Source of the DNA: an uncultured Planctomycetaceae bacterium
GTDB lineage: Bacteria > Planctomycetota > Planctomycetia > Gemmatales > Gemmataceae
Direction of reading: 5' to 3'
Assembly (NCBI GenBank): GCA_937888715.1
Contig: CALARU010000386.1
Coordinates: forward strand, 1-57,834
DNA: 57,834 nucleotides
Numbering within the stretch: position 1 is the stretch's first letter; each line of letters opens with the position of its first letter. Positions 20,009 to 29,392 of the stretch are shown here, piece by piece. The notes under the pieces were generated by a model. The model saw only the letters and a list, made by a program, of their open reading frames with translations, ran no database searches and was not told where the DNA came from. Made by a program: the position numbers and the translations under genes.

Positions 20009-21094
20009 ATGGCAGCCAAAAAGTCTGTAACCAAATCAAAAATTTCACCCCCACCTGCAGTTCGTTCTGTAAATAAAATAACTAAAGAACCGGTAATAAA
20101 AGCTAAATCAATATCTAAAATAAAGTCTTCATCAAAGCAAATGGCTATTAAAAAGAACAATCTTTTAAAAAAGCGTACCCAAATTTCCTTAGCTCGTGAT
20201 TCAGCTTTGGAAGCACAGGAAAAATCTAGAATTTCCATGGGCGTACCAACTAAAGATCTCGCCGCTAAAGCCCCCAAAGATCTGCCAAAAGGTTATAACA
20301 AAGATCGAATTGTAGTTATGGTGCGCGATCCTTTTTGGTTGCATGCTTACTGGGAAATAACAAGACAGGCGATTCAGAGGGCTGAAGCAGCTCTTTCTCA
20401 AGATTGGCATAGTTGCAAGCCAATTTTGCGCCTCATTGATGTAACTTCAAATGATACCACTTGCTCGAGCGAAACGATTGTTCAGGACATTGAAATCCAT
20501 GGTGGATGTAACAGCTGGTATCTTAATGTTAAAACCCCTCCGCGTTCCTATCGCATTGATGTTGGTTACCTTGCAAAAACAGGTAAATTCTATGTTCTTT
20601 CCCGTTCCAATGTGGTTACTACCCCCAGGGCTGGTATTTCCGACATGATTGATGAAAACTGGGCGGATTTAGATAACGAAAAAGCAGACAAAATTTATGC
20701 AATGTCTGGCGGATTTGACCCAAGTTCTAGCAGCATGGAACTCAAACAACTTTTTGAAGAAAGATTGCGTAGACCTCTTGGTTCTTCTGCAATAACTAGT
20801 TTTGGTTCCGCTGGTTTTATTCTCGGAAAAAGCCGCGATTTTAAATTTCAAGTTGATGCAGAACTTATTGTTTACGGCTCAACCGATCCTAACGCTCGAG
20901 TTACTCTTCAAGGTGAACCTGTAAAACTTAGGCCCGATGGCACTTTTACAATGCGTTTCAGTCTTCCAGATAGCCGTCAAATTATTCCAGCTGTTGCTGT
21001 TTCACCTGATGGCGTTGAAGAACGAACAATAATTTTAGCGGTGGAACGAAACACCAAACAACTTGAACCTCTGGTTCGGGATGAAGATGATTAA
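20009..21094 (+). CDS. DUF4912 domain protein
   Basis: A 361-residue protein. The first about 90 residues are Lys/Ser/Pro-rich and probably disordered. A DUF4912 domain follows (about 90-215), recognisable from VVMVRDPFWLHAYWEI, then LRLIDVT, SWYLNVKTPPRSYRIDVGY, and RSNVVTTPRAG. A C-terminal beta-rich region (about 275-345; ELIVYGSTDPNARVTLQGEPVKLRPDG) looks like an Ig-like or carbohydrate-binding-type module. The function of DUF4912 is not known to me. The ATG at 20009 follows TGGAG by ten bases. It has no signal peptide. Confidence 0.8.
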   Translation: MAAKKSVTKSKISPPPAVRSVNKITKEPVIKAKSISKIKSSSKQMAIKKNNLLKKRTQISLARDSALEAQEKSRISMGVPTKDLAAKAPKDLPKGYNKDRIVVMVRDPFWLHAYWEITRQAIQRAEAALSQDWHSCKPILRLIDVTSNDTTCSSETIVQDIEIHGGCNSWYLNVKTPPRSYRIDVGYLAKTGKFYVLSRSNVVTTPRAGISDMIDENWADLDNEKADKIYAMSGGFDPSSSSMELKQLFEERLRRPLGSSAITSFGSAGFILGKSRDFKFQVDAELIVYGSTDPNARVTLQGEPVKLRPDGTFTMRFSLPDSRQIIPAVAVSPDGVEERTIILAVERNTKQLEPLVRDEDD

Positions 21095-21167
21095 TGGCTT
21101 TGCAAGTTTTTGATTAATGATTTCAATTTTATCTATGGTTATCAGGAGCATTTTTAGGCAATAAATC

Positions 21168-22202
21168 ATGGATAGAAGAAGCTTAATAAGCCCGGCAAAC
21201 ATAACCCATAATTCCGGGCTTATTTCGTCTGTATTAGAAACCATTTTCAGTCCGAACGCCCCAGAACTAAGCCTGGTTCATATCAAGCGCCGAGCGATGG
21301 CTACAGATTTTGAAATATCTTTCCCCCTTGGGACGAAAGATGCTGTATTGATGGCTGAGGATTGCCTTGATTTGATTTCAGTTTTAGAAAATCAATTATC
21401 TGTCTACATTCAAAAAAGTGAAGTGGTAAACATAAATCAAAATGCAGGAAAAACCCCTGTAGTTATTGAACCAAATCTATTTCACCTGCTCCAGAAAGCA
21501 AAGAGCCTAAGCCATGAAACCAATCAGGGTTTCGACATTACAGCAGGCAAACTTGTGAAGTTATGGGGGTTTTTTAAAGGGCCTAAAAGAGTTCCAAGTG
21601 AAATAGAAATTATTAACATTCTTTCAACATTTGGATCGGACTCATTAATTCTTGATCCTGCAAAAAAAACAGTGTTTTTTAGCAAACCAGAAATGGAAAT
21701 AAATCTTGGCGCAATTGGAAAAGGCTACGCCTTAGACAGGGTAAAAGGCCTTCTCCTTAATAAATTTGGGGTTTCTTCATTCATGATCCATGGAGGGAAA
21801 AGCAGTATAGTTTGCGGTTCTTCTCCACAAAATCAATCAAAAGGCTGGCCTATTGCAATCAACCACCCTTGGCAGCCAAACAAACGCATTGCTACAGTTT
21901 TTTTGAAAAACCGGGCTTTAGGCATCTCTGCTGCAACCTATAATAATTTTGAGTCGAATGGGATTAAGTATGGACATATTTTAAACCCTAAAACCGGATA
22001 TCCTGCCAATGGCATTGCAACATGTGTTGTAGCAGCACCAGATGCGACCTCAGCAGATGCTTTGTCGACAGCTTTTTTTGTTCTCGGAACAAATGCTGCA
22101 ATTCAATATTGTGAAAACCATGAAGAAGTTGGCATACTGATACTATCAGAAAATGAAAAAGAACAGGTTTTAGTTGTTGGCAATTTGGCCGTAGAGTTTT
22201 AA
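21168..22202 (+). CDS. apbE: ApbE family FAD:protein FMN transferase
   Basis: A 344-residue ApbE protein, which transfers FMN from FAD onto a Thr of target flavoproteins. It shows RAMATDFEISF, GFDITAG, LGAIGKGYALD and the Mg-binding region DATSADALSTAFFVLG, so the catalytic set appears intact. Most ApbE proteins are lipoproteins or periplasmic. Here the first 40 residues are polar and no signal peptide is visible, so localisation is uncertain. AGG lies nine bases upstream. It is followed at 44 bases by a DoxX gene and then an oxidoreductase on the same strand, which suggests a redox-related cluster. Confidence 0.92.
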   Translation: MDRRSLISPANITHNSGLISSVLETIFSPNAPELSLVHIKRRAMATDFEISFPLGTKDAVLMAEDCLDLISVLENQLSVYIQKSEVVNINQNAGKTPVVIEPNLFHLLQKAKSLSHETNQGFDITAGKLVKLWGFFKGPKRVPSEIEIINILSTFGSDSLILDPAKKTVFFSKPEMEINLGAIGKGYALDRVKGLLLNKFGVSSFMIHGGKSSIVCGSSPQNQSKGWPIAINHPWQPNKRIATVFLKNRALGISAATYNNFESNGIKYGHILNPKTGYPANGIATCVVAAPDATSADALSTAFFVLGTNAAIQYCENHEEVGILILSENEKEQVLVVGNLAVEF

Positions 22203-22246
22203 CCTATTTGAATTGGTTCACAAATTAAATTCATTGCGAGATATTA

Positions 22247-23254
22247 ATGAATCGTTACACAGTTATTTCTTTGATTCTTCTCAGGCTTATAATTGGTTGG
22301 CATTTTCTTTTTGAAGGCCTTCACAAGATTCATTCGCTTTATTCACCCAAGCCTTTTAGCAGCGAATTTTATTTTCGTGAATCATCTGGGCCTTTAGGCA
22401 AATTCATGAAAGGATTCCTTCCTGATCCTGATTCAGAACTTCTTGCAAAGATTGATGAAAAATCAATCACAAATGAATGGAATACAACCGTCAAAGATTT
22501 TTCTTCTTCTTACCAGTTGTCTCAAGATCAACAAAAATCCGCTGAAGAGTCGCTTGAAAAAAACCTTAGAAAAACCTTAGAATGGTTTAAAGAAGGAATA
22601 AAAGAAATTGAAATACCCTCTCCTGATGGCAAACCAACCGGCACATTAAAAATCAATTATACGATCCCCCAGTGGTTGACTTATTACAAATCCAAGCTTG
22701 ATGAATTAGACAAAATCCGATCAGACGACCGAAGTTGGTATTTAGGCAAAGAACTAGATAAAGCTAGAATTGCATCGACTAGGGCAGAAATATCCAAAGG
22801 TCGAAAAGAGCTTAACGATGAATATGAATCACAAAAAAATGCCCTCAATTCCGATTTGCAAAAGCTGCTAACAGTTGAACAAAAATCAACTGTTTTGTCA
22901 CCTTCACAGAAGAAGATGGGTTTTATTCATTGGATAAATTTGATGACAATTTTTGGCATTACAGCAATCGGTGCAGGATTGTTCCTTGGCTTATTCACTC
23001 GAATAGCATGCTTGGGTGGAATTGGCTTCCTTGCAATGACCTATTTAACGATTCCGCCTTTTCCTTGGCTTCCAGTCCCTCCTTTAAATGAAGGAAATTA
23101 TGTTTTTGTAAACAAGAATTTGGTCGAAATGTTTGCTATGATGGTTTTAGTTACTACTAATTCAGGAAGATGGTTTGGCTTAGATGCAATACTTGCTAAT
23201 TGGCTTCCTAGCTGCTGTACTTGGGACTCTGAACCGAAAAATAAATCTATCTAA
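22247..23254 (+). CDS. DoxX family membrane protein with long soluble insert
   Basis: A 335-residue DoxX-like protein. The first helix (VISLILLRLIIGWHFLFEGLHK, about 5-27) and the last three helices (about 230-315; IHWINLMTIFGITAIGAGLFLGLFTR onward) fit the family, which normally totals about 130-150 residues. Between them lies a charged, mostly helical insert of roughly 190 residues (about 35-225), presumably outside the membrane. DoxX proteins are linked to quinone or thiosulfate redox chemistry, but the role here is unknown. It lies between apbE and an oxidoreductase gene. Confidence 0.8.
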   Translation: MNRYTVISLILLRLIIGWHFLFEGLHKIHSLYSPKPFSSEFYFRESSGPLGKFMKGFLPDPDSELLAKIDEKSITNEWNTTVKDFSSSYQLSQDQQKSAEESLEKNLRKTLEWFKEGIKEIEIPSPDGKPTGTLKINYTIPQWLTYYKSKLDELDKIRSDDRSWYLGKELDKARIASTRAEISKGRKELNDEYESQKNALNSDLQKLLTVEQKSTVLSPSQKKMGFIHWINLMTIFGITAIGAGLFLGLFTRIACLGGIGFLAMTYLTIPPFPWLPVPPLNEGNYVFVNKNLVEMFAMMVLVTTNSGRWFGLDAILANWLPSCCTWDSEPKNKSI

Positions 23255-23293
23255 TTTACAACTAACTGACCTTACCAATCAAAGGAAAAAACA

Positions 23294-24922
23294 ATGGCAA
23301 TGAATCTCACCCCTGAACAAAAAGAACAAGGTAAATCTAACTTTCAAAATGTTTCACAAGATCTTTCACGCAGAGGCTTTCTGAAAGGTTTATCTGCTGG
23401 CGCTGGAGTTGCAGCAATTACTCCCGCTGTATATTTTGGCTACAAATCCATGGAAGGAAACCCGGTACGTGCAGCTTTGATTGGTTGTGGGGATGAAGGT
23501 GGTATTCTGGTAGGAGCGCACAACCCAGAATATCTTAAATTCACAGCAATTTGCGATATTCGCCCATATAACCGCGATCGGATAATGGAAGGCGATCCTA
23601 AAGTACCGCTTAGACCTGGTTTTAAAAAGCTTTATGGGCCTGAAAGCAAAGATATAAAAATATTCACTGATTACAAAAAAGTTCTTGAAGACAAAAGTAT
23701 TGAAGCAGTTGTAATTGCCACCCCTCTTTGCAATCACGCTCGAATTGCGATTGATGCAATGAAAGCTGGCAAGCATGTGCTTTGCGAAAAATTGATGGCT
23801 TGGAATGTTTCACAATGCAAAGAAATGATCAAGGTTTCGAAAGAAACACAAAAGATATTATCGATTGGCCACCAAAGGCACTACAGCATGCTTTATTCCC
23901 ATGCATTTGAAGTGCTAAAATCTGGTGTGATTGGTGATGTAAAACACATTCGAGCACTCTGGCATAGAAACAACTCTTGGCCCTTTGTGGCTGATGCAGC
24001 TCCCAGATTCCCTATCGCTAAGGAATATCCCGCCCCTAAATATAGAGACGGTTGGTATCCACCCATCTACCAGATTGATCATGACGAACTTAAAGAACAA
24101 TCTAAGATGTTTGGGTTCAAAAGTGTCGAAGAACTTGTCCGATGGAGACTTTACAACGAAACTGGTGGTGGCCTAATGGCCGAACTGGGCAGCCATCAAC
24201 TTGATGCTTGCAGTATTTTTCTTGGGAAAGTTCACCCCTTATCAGTCAGTGGCGTTGGGGGCAAGATTTTCTATGGCCCAGATCGAAATGATCGCGATTC
24301 CGATGACAGCGTTTTTGTAACCTTTGAATTTCCTGGACCTAATCACCCAAAAGGAATGAACAAGGGTTCAGACAAAGATGATATTGTTGTAGTTACCTAT
24401 TCATCTTTAAACACCAATGGTTTTGAACAATATGGCGAATGCGTGATGGGATCCCGCGGAACCATGATAGTTGAAGCAGAACAATCAGTAATGCTTTATA
24501 ATGAAAAGAATCCTTCAAAAAAATCCACTGATCCGAAAAGTACCAGCATCAGTGTATCCACCACACCAGGGAACAAACCTGTACTTGAAGCAAGCTCAAC
24601 ATGGGGCCCAGGCGGGGCGCCATCAGCGGTTGGCAGTGGAGCCCCTGCAGCCAGCGGAGCAGGAACCCCTGTGAGTCGCGGTTACAAAGAAGAAATGGAA
24701 GATTTTGCTTACAAAATCAGGGTTTGGGATAAGAGTTCGAAATCAGAAGCTGATATGCCAAGGTGTCATGGTAGAGTAGCTATGGCGGATGCAATCATTG
24801 CCTTAACATCAAACATTGCGATGAAGAAAAAGCAGCGTATAGATTTCAATGAATCGTGGTTTGATCCATTATCTGCAGAAGTACCAGATGGTGATACGGT
24901 TCCCCGAATCCCAGTAGTATAA
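23294..24922 (+). CDS. Tat-exported Gfo/Idh/MocA family oxidoreductase
   Basis: A 542-residue NAD(P)-dependent oxidoreductase. A twin-arginine signal (SRRGFLK near residue 26, then GLSAGAGVAAI) precedes the Rossmann fold with ALIGCGDEG (about 61-69). The family motif CEKLMAWN (about 165) contains the conserved EK. The C-terminal alpha/beta domain includes GGGLMAELGSHQLD. A Gly/Ala/Ser/Pro low-complexity insert of about 30 residues lies around 435-465. AAAGGA lies eight bases before the ATG. The substrate is unknown; the family acts on sugars and inositols. It ends at a strong hairpin. Confidence 0.9.
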   Translation: MAMNLTPEQKEQGKSNFQNVSQDLSRRGFLKGLSAGAGVAAITPAVYFGYKSMEGNPVRAALIGCGDEGGILVGAHNPEYLKFTAICDIRPYNRDRIMEGDPKVPLRPGFKKLYGPESKDIKIFTDYKKVLEDKSIEAVVIATPLCNHARIAIDAMKAGKHVLCEKLMAWNVSQCKEMIKVSKETQKILSIGHQRHYSMLYSHAFEVLKSGVIGDVKHIRALWHRNNSWPFVADAAPRFPIAKEYPAPKYRDGWYPPIYQIDHDELKEQSKMFGFKSVEELVRWRLYNETGGGLMAELGSHQLDACSIFLGKVHPLSVSGVGGKIFYGPDRNDRDSDDSVFVTFEFPGPNHPKGMNKGSDKDDIVVVTYSSLNTNGFEQYGECVMGSRGTMIVEAEQSVMLYNEKNPSKKSTDPKSTSISVSTTPGNKPVLEASSTWGPGGAPSAVGSGAPAASGAGTPVSRGYKEEMEDFAYKIRVWDKSSKSEADMPRCHGRVAMADAIIALTSNIAMKKKQRIDFNESWFDPLSAEVPDGDTVPRIPVV

Positions 24923-24923
24923 A

Positions 24924-24964
24924 AGCAAACGGGGCAGAGGCTTAAAAACCTCTGCCCCCTTGCT
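24924..24964. terminator. Strong bidirectional hairpin terminator
   Basis: GGGGCAGAGG (24931-24940) and CCTCTGCCCC (24949-24958) pair perfectly over ten GC-rich bases with an eight-base loop CTTAAAAA. AGCAA and TTGCT outside extend the stem. It lies between convergent stops (24922 and 24980), so it can serve both genes. Confidence 0.85.
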
Positions 24965-24979
24965 CATATTATTTCCGAA

Positions 24980-26113
24980 TTATGGAGTAAAGGGAAGCAG
25001 CGGATTAAGATGAATTTGAGGCATATTTATTTGCATGGCGTTAATTTCATTTTCTATTTCTTGAATTTTCTCTAGTTTGTCCCATACTTCCAATTCTAAT
25101 GCTCCGATCCATTCTTTATTTGGTTCCAACAACACACAGCGATCTTGCGCCTTTTCAAAATCAATAAAATTAGGATAGTTCGTCGCAGGCTCCAATCCAA
25201 CCACATATCCTTCTTCAATTGCCCCTAAATTCTTCCATACTGTAAAACAAGGCAAAGATTTAACATCAAATCGAATAACAAATGCAACATTAATACTAGG
25301 ATTCACAATAGTCGCCAAAGATCTTCCGCAAGAGAGAGCAAAGGGTTTGCAAAGAAACACCTGCTCTTTAAAACCAGACTGGGAAGGGCCAAAAGTCGAA
25401 TAAGAATTAATTGCAGCAGCAGCATTCTGAGTTTGTGGGGCTAAAACAATGAGTGGAGCTTTCCAATATGATTTATCACTTAAAAAGGGTTGACCAATAT
25501 TACAATGATAAAGAAGCTGGAATGAAACATTACTACTGCCTAGATTCTTAACCTTGTCCGTAATTTTTAAACGGTTGGAACCAATCTCGATTGAATAAGT
25601 GGTTTCAAGCATAAGTTTTGGAGAAAAAAGCGATGCCTCCTCAACCACACCCTTTATCTCAATAATACCATTTGAATTTTCAGGGGTCCGAATGCTTAAA
25701 GCAGAGGCGGGTAAATTTGAAATTCTGCCATGAAGAGTATAACGATTGCCATCGATACTGGTTCCCGGAGGGCCATTAGAAACTAGGCCACATCTGCAAA
25801 ACCATTCATCGAAACCATCGAGCCAACCAAGCCCGTTTCTGCGTTCCAATTCAACATATTTAGGGTTAACCGGCCCATTAACTGGGGAATCCCAACCAAG
25901 CCTTAAATCCTTGTATTTTCCATTTCCAAGCCCCATTCCTTTGCCAACAAGAATGGTAAACTGAAAATCACCAGCATTAACTTCAAGAACTTCTAAGCCG
26001 TCAGAAAGCCCCCCTTTAAGTACTTTCTTAACCACTGACCAAGCGTTATCAGGGGCAATAACCGAATAATTATCACCCCAATTCTGACCTTTAACAAATT
26101 GAACAAAAGCCAT
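24980..26113 (-). CDS. DUF4432 aldose-1-epimerase-like protein
   Basis: A 377-residue protein resembling the DUF4432 branch of the galactose mutarotase fold. The pattern GLSDGLEVLEVNAGDFQFTILVGKGMGLG near the start, then LHGRISNLPAS, LLYHCNIGQPFL and GLEPATNYPN fit the beta-sandwich of aldose 1-epimerases, with a likely catalytic His in LHGRI. Members bind sugars; the substrate is unknown. It is the last gene of a three-gene operon, 17 bases after the POT transporter, and has no signal peptide. Confidence 0.8.
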   Translation of the reverse strand: MAFVQFVKGQNWGDNYSVIAPDNAWSVVKKVLKGGLSDGLEVLEVNAGDFQFTILVGKGMGLGNGKYKDLRLGWDSPVNGPVNPKYVELERRNGLGWLDGFDEWFCRCGLVSNGPPGTSIDGNRYTLHGRISNLPASALSIRTPENSNGIIEIKGVVEEASLFSPKLMLETTYSIEIGSNRLKITDKVKNLGSSNVSFQLLYHCNIGQPFLSDKSYWKAPLIVLAPQTQNAAAAINSYSTFGPSQSGFKEQVFLCKPFALSCGRSLATIVNPSINVAFVIRFDVKSLPCFTVWKNLGAIEEGYVVGLEPATNYPNFIDFEKAQDRCVLLEPNKEWIGALELEVWDKLEKIQEIENEINAMQINMPQIHLNPLLPFTP

Positions 26114-26130
26114 GATTAAATTCCTGAAGT

Positions 26131-28263
26131 TTACTTAACGCCATGCATCATCAAAGTAAGTTTACGACTTATAACAAGTAAAACACAAGCTGAAGCAGCA
26201 AGAGCCCCTGTCGTATAAGTGAAATATTCAACAGGTGGGAAAGTGCCATAGGTTTCACCTAGAGCTCCAGCAGCGAAGTTACCAAAAGCACTAACTAGCA
26301 ACCAAAGCCCCATGATCATAGTTGCGAACTTAGCAGGCGCGAGTTTGTTTGCCATAGAAAGCCCAACTGGAGAAAGACAAAGTTCGCCAATGGTAGCTAA
26401 TATATAACTCCAGAACAACCAGGCAGAGCTTACTTTGAACTTTGAAGAACCAACAAAAAGCATATCCATACTATCGCGAAAATCAGGGTTTGCCCCTGCA
26501 AGAAGTAAGGCTTTAATATCTTTTTCAGCCAAAGTCCCGGAAAATAAAAGAGTATTATTTTGCGCATTAAATTTCACCATACTCTCGGGAAGACCAGCAT
26601 AACGAATATCAAACCCCACAACGCTATCAGGCAATTTGAGTTCAATTGGAAAAGTTTTATTGCTAATTTTCTGTTTGCTTAATTCCTTGGAAATATCATC
26701 CAAAGCTAATGAGAGTTCTGGAGGCGCGCTTGACCTTGCAACACGATCTCTTTCAACATCTGCAAAAACACCCCGGACAGTAAATTGCTTTTTGGCAGGA
26801 TCGTAAGTAAGCCTTCCACCTTGAATCGGATAAACTTCTTTCGAATCAGGTTCATTCAAAAGGAGTTCGCCAGTTTTGCCAATGGTAATAGAAGAAGGCA
26901 ATTTATTACCCTTAAAATCTGTAACAAGGGGAACATTTTCAACAAAAGAAGCGCCAATCATCACAACAAAAGATAACGACATGGCAAAAATACCCAAGGT
27001 CATTTTGATAGGGATTGATAAATCCATACGAAGCCAAAGCCAAGCAAAAAGAGGCGCCATTATAAAAATTGCCAAAGCATTAATGGATTGAAACCATGCT
27101 GTAGGAACGGGATCAAAACCAAACCCATCATCATTTTTTTTGTCTTTTAGTTTAAATAGGCCAAAGAAAGAAGGTTTTTCTTGATTTACAACAGGAAGAG
27201 GTGCACCTTCTTTAACAAAAACGGGATCAATTACTGGTGGGTACTTATTTTCTTCGGGCATAGGCTTAAAGAGGTAACGATTAGTAGTTTTATCGGCCCA
27301 AAGGTTTAATGCATTGCCTGCCTGTTCAAAGGCGGCCCAGAAAAATATTGCAAAAAAACCAAGGGCTACAATAGTAAGAACTCTGTCCCTCATTGCATTT
27401 TTTACCTGACTTGCAATCCAATAAACAACCAACAGTGAAGCTGCACTGATCAATGCAGGGGCAGCAGAAATTGGTTTTGATGACGCTTTCCAGCATGCAA
27501 CACAAATAAGAAAGATAGCTGCAAACAAAAGTGATTTCACTGCAAAATTAGAAAAGGAACCAAGTACGGATGGAGTTTGGTCTGCATCTTTTTCACTTAA
27601 TGGTTGATCAGAATCCTTGCTTTGGTTTTCATCATGCATTTCAACACTTGGAATTTCTTTAATTAAAGGCAACCCTATCAAATAAGTAAGAAGCCCGACA
27701 ACCATCCCAATTCCTGCAAGTGCAAATCCCGAGTGGTACTCGCCCACTGTGTTTTCCTGCAACCAACCACAGGCCAACGGAGAAAGAAAAGCTCCTAAAT
27801 TAATACCCATATAAAATATGGTGTAAGCTCCATCTCTACGGCGATCGTTTGGCGGATACAGCCTACCAACTTGGGTAGACATGTTCGGTTTAAAAAAACC
27901 ATTACCAATGATTAATAAGATAAGAGCAGCATAAAAAATATTGTTTGCTTCAAAAGCCATTAGGAAATGGCCAATCGCCATCAATACTGCCCCAATGATT
28001 ACAGCCCAGGTATTACCTAGATAACGATCTGCAAGGAAACCACCCAAAATGGGGGTGACATAAACGAGAGTGGTATACCATTTGTAAACGGAAGAAGCAT
28101 CAGATTGAGTCCACTTAAAATAATTAACCATGTAAGTAATTAAAAGGGCCCGCATCCCGTAATAGCTGAATCTTTCCCACATTTCGGTAAAAAATAGGAC
28201 ATACAAACCAATAGGGTGCCCAAGAAAAGTTTTATGTTTTGTAGCATTTGTTAAATCAGACAT
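26131..28263 (-). CDS. POT/PTR2 family proton-coupled transporter with large soluble insert
   Basis: A 710-residue major facilitator of the POT (peptide) family. The proton-coupling motif EMWERFSYYG lies at 27-36 and the PTR2 signature FYMGINLGAFLSPLACGWL at 150-168. Twelve or more helices are visible. It is some 200 residues longer than typical bacterial POTs. A beta-rich soluble insert of about 170 residues (about 443-612) sits between two late helices, and a shorter Pro-rich loop lies at 330-385. Family members import di- and tripeptides with protons. Its operon neighbours are sugar-fold proteins, so another cargo is possible. Confidence 0.9.
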   Translation of the reverse strand: MSDLTNATKHKTFLGHPIGLYVLFFTEMWERFSYYGMRALLITYMVNYFKWTQSDASSVYKWYTTLVYVTPILGGFLADRYLGNTWAVIIGAVLMAIGHFLMAFEANNIFYAALILLIIGNGFFKPNMSTQVGRLYPPNDRRRDGAYTIFYMGINLGAFLSPLACGWLQENTVGEYHSGFALAGIGMVVGLLTYLIGLPLIKEIPSVEMHDENQSKDSDQPLSEKDADQTPSVLGSFSNFAVKSLLFAAIFLICVACWKASSKPISAAPALISAASLLVVYWIASQVKNAMRDRVLTIVALGFFAIFFWAAFEQAGNALNLWADKTTNRYLFKPMPEENKYPPVIDPVFVKEGAPLPVVNQEKPSFFGLFKLKDKKNDDGFGFDPVPTAWFQSINALAIFIMAPLFAWLWLRMDLSIPIKMTLGIFAMSLSFVVMIGASFVENVPLVTDFKGNKLPSSITIGKTGELLLNEPDSKEVYPIQGGRLTYDPAKKQFTVRGVFADVERDRVARSSAPPELSLALDDISKELSKQKISNKTFPIELKLPDSVVGFDIRYAGLPESMVKFNAQNNTLLFSGTLAEKDIKALLLAGANPDFRDSMDMLFVGSSKFKVSSAWLFWSYILATIGELCLSPVGLSMANKLAPAKFATMIMGLWLLVSAFGNFAAGALGETYGTFPPVEYFTYTTGALAASACVLLVISRKLTLMMHGVK

Positions 28264-28276
28264 ATTGTTAATTCCT

Positions 28277-29212
28277 TTAAACTCTTTTAATTACAAAAGG
28301 ATATGTTCCTTGTGTTTTTTCTAAGACCAATTTCCCCGAACTAGCGAAAGAATCAAAGTGTTTGTTTGCATTTTCAGAGTTCAATTTTTCTGCATGAATA
28401 TGCAATCCGTACCTTAATTCCAATGGTTTTGTTTTTTCAAGTAAGTATTCATCTCTTAAGCAAAAAGCAGGCGAAATCCAACCATCATCACGAACATGCC
28501 ATGAAACTGGGTATCTGGGATTAAGTGAATGATCGAACCAAGTCACTCCTTCATCATTTTTATCATCCATTGGCCCACTATAATCCATCCATTTCGCAGG
28601 CTTAGCAAAGATATTTTTCTCAGTTATTTCACCAGTACTAGAAGAAAGGATTCCATTACCAAATCTGGCGCTGATAGTTTTAGCTACACGAAGTCCAAGA
28701 AAACCAAAGTTTGTTTTGGGGATTTTTAATTCAACAGGAATAGGCGTGAATCGGGTTTGAATTTCCAGCCACAATTCGTTATTTGAAAGAGGTTTAATTA
28801 ATACGATCAGATCTTGCTGAATTAATTTTACATTATGAGAATCATACCATCCTAATTGAACCGCCATTGATGCCTCAGTATCTCCATCCTGAAAATGCAA
28901 CCACTGATCTTGTCGAATCTGGGGTTTATTACCAATGTTTTTAGTTTCTTCCCAGAAGTTGACTCCTGCAATATTATTATGTCCCCACCAAAAAGAACGA
29001 TGATGGGAATGATCAGCAGCGGCAGGGTGCCCCATTCGAGTAATTGATTTACCACTTGGACCGATCAAAGGATAAAAAAAAGGTCTAGGAGAAGATAGGG
29101 AAGTATTCCATCCAAGCAATTCACGCCCTTTCGATTCAAAGGAAACATACCCATCTAATTTAGGTATGATCTGAATTTTTGGGACACGATTGGCAGTAAT
29201 ATCAGGAAGCAT
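28277..29212 (-). CDS. DUF6807 / PmoA-like family protein
   Basis: A 311-residue protein of the planctomycete-rich family annotated as PmoA-like or DUF6807. The signature region FYPLIGPSGKSITRMGHP (about 46-63), HSHHRSFWWGHNNIAGVNFWEE (in two parts, about 68-90) and WMDYSGPMD are readable, with many His that could bind metal. Despite the PmoA label the family is not membrane methane monooxygenase. Its real function is unknown, and a sugar-related role is inferred from its neighbours. No signal peptide. It is first in an operon with the POT transporter (13 bases) and the DUF4432 protein. Confidence 0.8.
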   Translation of the reverse strand: MLPDITANRVPKIQIIPKLDGYVSFESKGRELLGWNTSLSSPRPFFYPLIGPSGKSITRMGHPAAADHSHHRSFWWGHNNIAGVNFWEETKNIGNKPQIRQDQWLHFQDGDTEASMAVQLGWYDSHNVKLIQQDLIVLIKPLSNNELWLEIQTRFTPIPVELKIPKTNFGFLGLRVAKTISARFGNGILSSSTGEITEKNIFAKPAKWMDYSGPMDDKNDEGVTWFDHSLNPRYPVSWHVRDDGWISPAFCLRDEYLLEKTKPLELRYGLHIHAEKLNSENANKHFDSFASSGKLVLEKTQGTYPFVIKRV

Positions 29213-29392
29213 ATTTGAAAACCTGTTTTATAAGCTACGCTATTAATAAACAGAGTATTTCAGAACAGCACCGAAGTAAAAGAAAAAGTTCTCTTCGTTG
29301 ATTAAATAAATAAAGGGAAACTAAATGGCTTTTATAAAGAAATTAATACCAAAACAGCATTAACCAAGAATCTTAATAACAATCGCAAGTAA

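Noticed and set aside
19978-20076. 32-codon frame with AAGGAGG upstream, overlapping the DUF4912 start
   Set aside because: The ribosome site is 13 bases away, too far, and the product (ending CSSFCK) is not recognisable. The overlapping DUF4912 gene explains the region, though a leader peptide cannot be excluded.
23390-23776. 128-codon minus-strand frame inside the Tat oxidoreductase gene
   Set aside because: Antisense shadow of a well-supported gene, with no ribosome site and a Phe/Ile/Ser-rich product.
28277-29212. Particulate methane monooxygenase subunit (the PmoA name used for this family)
   Set aside because: The protein is soluble and lacks membrane helices; the name is a historical database label for DUF6807.
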